8,568 bases of DNA from Anaerolineae bacterium (GTDB lineage Bacteria; Chloroflexota; Anaerolineae; JAFGEY01), in contig JAFGEY010000371.1 of assembly GCA_016931365.1 (NCBI GenBank), forward strand, positions 1 to 8,568. Direction: 5' to 3'. Positions 6,180 through 8,568 of this stretch are shown here, piece after piece. The notes under the pieces were generated by a model, which was not told where the DNA came from, did no database searches, and saw only the letters and a program-made list of their open reading frames with translations. A program made the position numbers and the translations under genes. Position 1 is the first letter of the stretch. Each line of letters opens with the position of its first letter.

Positions 6180-7022
6180 ATGAGCATTGAGGTTCAACCA
6201 ACCCAGTCGTTTTTTCAGCGCATGCGCGGCAACATCCATGCCATCGAGGCCGCCGAATTTGTGGTGCTCACCCTGATTCTCGGCGCCTTGTGGTCACTGA
6301 TCATGATCGTGTATGCCGTCAGCGAAAATCAATGGGCGAGCGCTATCACTATCGCTTGCCTCTCTCCCGTTGCCCTGCTGTTGGCCCTGTTTATCCTGTG
6401 GGGCAGCTATTTGCTCTATATTCGCATCGCCCGTTGGGGCGGCTCTATCGTGGATGTAGGGCTGTGGCTGTTGATGGCGGTCGTCACCAGCAGCGTGACT
6501 TTTTGGGCCTGGTCGATCCTGGATGTCAATCGCTGGATCATGTCCAAGCTGTTCTATCGCGGCGAGGCGCCGCTGGAGTATGCCTGGAGCCAGGCTTCCA
6601 AGCAGCGGCGCAAAGTGTGGGAACTGGCTCGCAAGTCGCCGCCGGTGGCGGGAACGGCCAGCGTCGTGATACCTGCCAGCGCCGCGCTGCCGGCCAGCGC
6701 TGCCGCTGTCGGCGCTGCGCCGGCCGGCGAGCAGACGCTCAAAGAAGGCCCGGCCAACCACTGGCGCGGCGCCGAATCGGTGGGCGGTCGCTTGTGGCTG
6801 ACCAACATGCGCCTGCATTTCAAATCGCATGGATTGAATGTGCAAACCCACGAGGTATCGTTTCCGATCTGGGAGATCGTTTCGGTCGAAAAGCAAAGCA
6901 CGTTGGGCGTCGTGCCTAACGGCATGACCGTCGTCCTGCAAGATGGACGGCAGGAGCGTTTTGTGGTCGACGACCGCGACGACTGGATCGCCAAAATTCA
7001 GCAGGCCAGGTCGGGCGCATAG
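6180..7022 (+). CDS. Membrane protein with C-terminal GRAM/PH-like domain
   Basis: A 280-residue protein; AAAGGAG at 6165-6171 sits 8 bases before the ATG. Three clear hydrophobic segments lie at ~25-48 (EFVVLTLILGALWSLIMIVY), ~53-81 (a long one ending ILWGSYLLYI) and ~91-114 (VDVGLWLLMAVVTSSVTFWA). They are followed by a basic stretch (KQRRK, 141-145) and an Ala/Pro-rich linker at ~155-183. Residues ~184-277 look like a GRAM domain: acidic/hydrophobic start EQTLKEGPANHWRG, then GGRLWLTNMRLHFKSHG, HEVSFPIWEIVSVEK, LGVVPNGMTVVLQDGRQERFVV and a closing helix RDDWIAKIQ. The G-x-L-x-L-T-N-x-R-L-x-F pattern is typical of GRAM/bacterial PH folds, which bind lipids or proteins at membranes. Three segments with a basic C-terminal side leave the topology unsettled; a cytoplasmic GRAM domain would need an even number of crossings. 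The sulfatase follows after 21 bp, so the two are probably co-transcribed. No specific function is known to me. Confidence 0.82.
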   Translation: MSIEVQPTQSFFQRMRGNIHAIEAAEFVVLTLILGALWSLIMIVYAVSENQWASAITIACLSPVALLLALFILWGSYLLYIRIARWGGSIVDVGLWLLMAVVTSSVTFWAWSILDVNRWIMSKLFYRGEAPLEYAWSQASKQRRKVWELARKSPPVAGTASVVIPASAALPASAAAVGAAPAGEQTLKEGPANHWRGAESVGGRLWLTNMRLHFKSHGLNVQTHEVSFPIWEIVSVEKQSTLGVVPNGMTVVLQDGRQERFVVDDRDDWIAKIQQARSGA

Positions 7023-7043
7023 CCGGGATGAGGGAGTACGCTG

Positions 7044-8399
7044 ATGAATTCTTTAGGTTCAGATCGCCCTAACGTCGTCGTCTTTTTCACCGACCAGCAG
7101 CGCTGGGACACCGCCGGCGTCCACGGCAACCCGCTCGGGCTGACCCCCCATTTCGACCGCATCGCCCAACGCGGCACGCACCTCTACAATACCTGCACCT
7201 GCCAGCCGGTCTGCGGCCCGGCGCGGGCCAGCCTGCAGACCGGCCTGTACGCGACCAATACCACAGTCTGGCGCAACGGCCTGGCCCTGCCGGAAGAGAT
7301 GCCCACGCTGGCCGACCATTTTAACGCCGCCGGCTATCACACCGGCTACATCGGCAAGTGGCACCTGGCCCATGGCGACCCCGTGCCCGCGCGCCAGCAG
7401 GGGCGTTACCAGTTCTGGCTGGGAGCCAACGTGCTCGAATTCACCTCCACGCCCTACCACACCGTGCTGTACGACCGAGATGGCAACGAGGTGGTGCTGC
7501 CCGGCTATCGCGTCGATGCCCTGACCGACGCGGCGATCCGCTACATCGACAAGCACAAGAATGCGCCTTTTTACCTGTTCATCTCTTACCTGGAGCCGCA
7601 CTTTCAAAACCACCTGGACGATTTCGTGCCGCCCGACGGCTACCGCGAGATGTACACCGGCAAATGGATTCCGCCCGACCTGGCCGCGCTGGGCGGATCG
7701 ACGCACCAGCACATCGCCGGCTATTACGGGATGGTCAAGCGGCTGGACGAGGCTTTTGGCCGCCTGCTGGATGCCCTGAAGAGCCTGGGGCTGGATCGGA
7801 ACACGATCGTCCTGTTCACCTCCGACCACGGCTGCCATTTCAAGACCCGCAACGGCGAGTACAAACGCTCCTGCCACGAGAGTTCGCTGCGCGTCCCCAC
7901 CGCGCTGTGCGGCCCCGGTTTCGAGGGCGGCGGGCAGGTGCGCCGGTTGGTCAGCCTGGTCGACCTGCCGCCCACCTTGCTCGACGCGGCGGGCCTGCCC
8001 GTGCCGGCAGAGATGGAAGGGCGGTCGGTGCTGCCCTTGCTGCGCGGCGATAAAGAAGACTGGCCCGAAGAAGTATTCGTTCAAATCAGCGAGGCGCAGG
8101 TGGGGCGAGCGGTGCGCACCCATCGTTGGAAGTACAGCGTCGTCGCGCCGGACAAAAACGGCGGGCAGGATTCCGGCGCGGATCGCTACGTGGAGGAATT
8201 CTTGTACGACCTGCAGGCCGATCCCTACGAGCTGACCAACCTGATCGGCCTCGAGTCGCATCAAGAGGTGGCCGGCGTCTTGCGCGAGCGCTTGATCCGG
8301 CGCATGGTCGAGGCGGGGGAAAGGGCGCCGACGATCGAGCTTGCGCCGTCCAGGGCCAAGGGGCAGCGCCGCGTCGATGCGGACGAGGTGTATGCGTAA
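7044..8399 (+). CDS. Cys-type sulfatase (alkaline phosphatase superfamily), cytoplasmic
   Basis: A 451-residue sulfatase that should hydrolyse a sulfate ester; the substrate is unknown. Catalytic Cys57 lies in CGPARASLQTG (57-67), the C-x-P-x-R signature whose Cys is oxidised to formylglycine by a maturase not encoded here. Metal- and sulfate-site residues are visible: D17 in FFTDQQRWD, K105 and H107 in GKWHLAH, D261-H262 in FTSDHG, and K274 in EYKRSCHESSLRVPT. SLVDLPPTLLDAAGLP (304-319) and LYDLQADPYELTNL (387-400) are standard C-terminal sulfatase motifs. There is no signal peptide: the chain begins MNSLGSDRPNVVVFF, the first core strand, so it probably acts in the cytoplasm, whereas many sulfatases are exported. 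GGGAG lies 7 bases before ATG 7044. A phosphonate monoester hydrolase or choline-sulfatase-type activity is possible; choosing needs homology data. It follows the GRAM protein gene by 21 bp in an apparent operon. Confidence 0.93.
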   Translation: MNSLGSDRPNVVVFFTDQQRWDTAGVHGNPLGLTPHFDRIAQRGTHLYNTCTCQPVCGPARASLQTGLYATNTTVWRNGLALPEEMPTLADHFNAAGYHTGYIGKWHLAHGDPVPARQQGRYQFWLGANVLEFTSTPYHTVLYDRDGNEVVLPGYRVDALTDAAIRYIDKHKNAPFYLFISYLEPHFQNHLDDFVPPDGYREMYTGKWIPPDLAALGGSTHQHIAGYYGMVKRLDEAFGRLLDALKSLGLDRNTIVLFTSDHGCHFKTRNGEYKRSCHESSLRVPTALCGPGFEGGGQVRRLVSLVDLPPTLLDAAGLPVPAEMEGRSVLPLLRGDKEDWPEEVFVQISEAQVGRAVRTHRWKYSVVAPDKNGGQDSGADRYVEEFLYDLQADPYELTNLIGLESHQEVAGVLRERLIRRMVEAGERAPTIELAPSRAKGQRRVDADEVYA

Positions 8400-8414
8400 A
8401 GCTCGGCGCAAGTA

Positions 8415-8436
8415 GGGCGGCTTTCCATAGCCGCCC
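8415..8436 (+). terminator. GC-rich hairpin downstream of the sulfatase, possible terminator
   Basis: A perfect 8-bp stem (GGGCGGCT 8415-8422 with AGCCGCCC 8429-8436) has a six-base loop, 15 bp beyond the sulfatase stop. Placement fits an operon end, but no T-run follows (ACCATTGG), nor on the opposite strand. It may be a Rho-assisted terminator, an RNA-stabilising stem or a dispersed intergenic repeat. Confidence 0.4.
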
Positions 8437-8498
8437 ACCATTGGAAATGAACAATACCTGATTTTCTCGTGCCGACGGTCTCCGCTTACTTTTACCCA

Positions 8499-8568
8499 CA
8501 AGTAGGCTGCTCGGCGGGAGAGCGGGCTAGTAGCCAGGTGGAGGCGATGTCCTGCAAGCGCTGCCAAC
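8499..8568 (+). ncRNA. Possible 5' end of a structured RNA (SRP RNA-like), running off the window
   Basis: The last 70 bases have no supported coding frame and are rich in nested pairing. AGCG 8521-8524 can pair with CGCT 8559-8562, enclosing two hairpins (GGC 8525-8527 with GCC 8533-8535; AGG 8542-8544 with CCT 8551-8553) followed by GCAA 8554-8557. A competing 7-bp stem joins 8505-8511 with 8529-8535. The order GGCGGG, two hairpins, CCTGCAA, CGCT recalls the Alu-domain start of large bacterial SRP RNA, but the spacing is longer and the UGUNR motif is not clear. A weak promoter (TTCTCG 8464-8469, 17 bp, TACTTT 8487-8492) could start it near 8499. The rest is outside the window, so this is a suggestion only. 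Confidence 0.22.

Noticed and set aside
6655..6730. GC-rich repetitive stretch in the GRAM protein gene as a mobile or CRISPR-like repeat
   Set aside because: It encodes an Ala/Pro-rich linker in frame (PASAAL, PASAAA). The similarity between units comes from the biased amino-acid composition, with no spacers or regular period.
7059..8567. A 502-codon open frame on the minus strand opposite the sulfatase gene
   Set aside because: The plus strand encodes a complete sulfatase with all catalytic motifs. The antisense translation is Arg/His/Gln/Val-rich with no family motif and arises from the high GC content.

Overview
The window looks like ordinary chromosome from a GC-rich bacterium. The ftsZ tail ending in LDIPPFLRNR, the high GC, and the mix of uptake genes beside a lone sulfatase suggest Chloroflexota (Anaerolineae-like). 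That placement rests on general resemblance only; no rRNA or other marker is present. I see no CRISPR array, insertion sequence, tRNA or integrase.

Layout. (1) Positions 1-318 on the plus strand are the 3' end of ftsZ. (2) Positions 409-5791 on the minus strand form a transport and carbon-uptake block. In transcription order it holds glpK (glycerol kinase), a DUF485 small membrane protein (YjcH-like), an ActP-like sodium:solute (acetate-type) symporter, and an MFS transporter. The DUF485 and symporter genes are one base apart and clearly coupled. The MFS gene has its own predicted promoter, placed in the tail of the symporter terminator, and ends at a strong hairpin facing ftsZ. (3) Positions 5921-8399 on the plus strand, divergent from glpK, form a tight cluster. 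It holds a very small two-helix membrane protein whose frame is broken by one base, a membrane protein with a C-terminal GRAM/PH-like domain, and a cytoplasmic Cys-type sulfatase. (4) Positions 8400-8568 have no gene I can support. They carry a GC hairpin and then a strongly self-complementary stretch that may be the 5' end of a structured RNA, possibly SRP RNA, running off the window.

How the genes may work together. GlpK traps glycerol as glycerol 3-phosphate, and the DUF485/ActP pair probably imports acetate or another short organic acid with sodium. The MFS gene is a carrier of unknown substrate. The divergent cluster is the least explained part: two membrane proteins, one with a probable lipid- or protein-binding GRAM domain, sit upstream of a sulfatase with no signal peptide. 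This suggests, as inference only, an intracellular sulfate-ester step linked to the membrane. No complete new defence or mobile system is visible. The parts most worth a second look are that cluster, the roughly 170-residue extracytoplasmic insertion in the symporter, and the possible RNA at the right edge.
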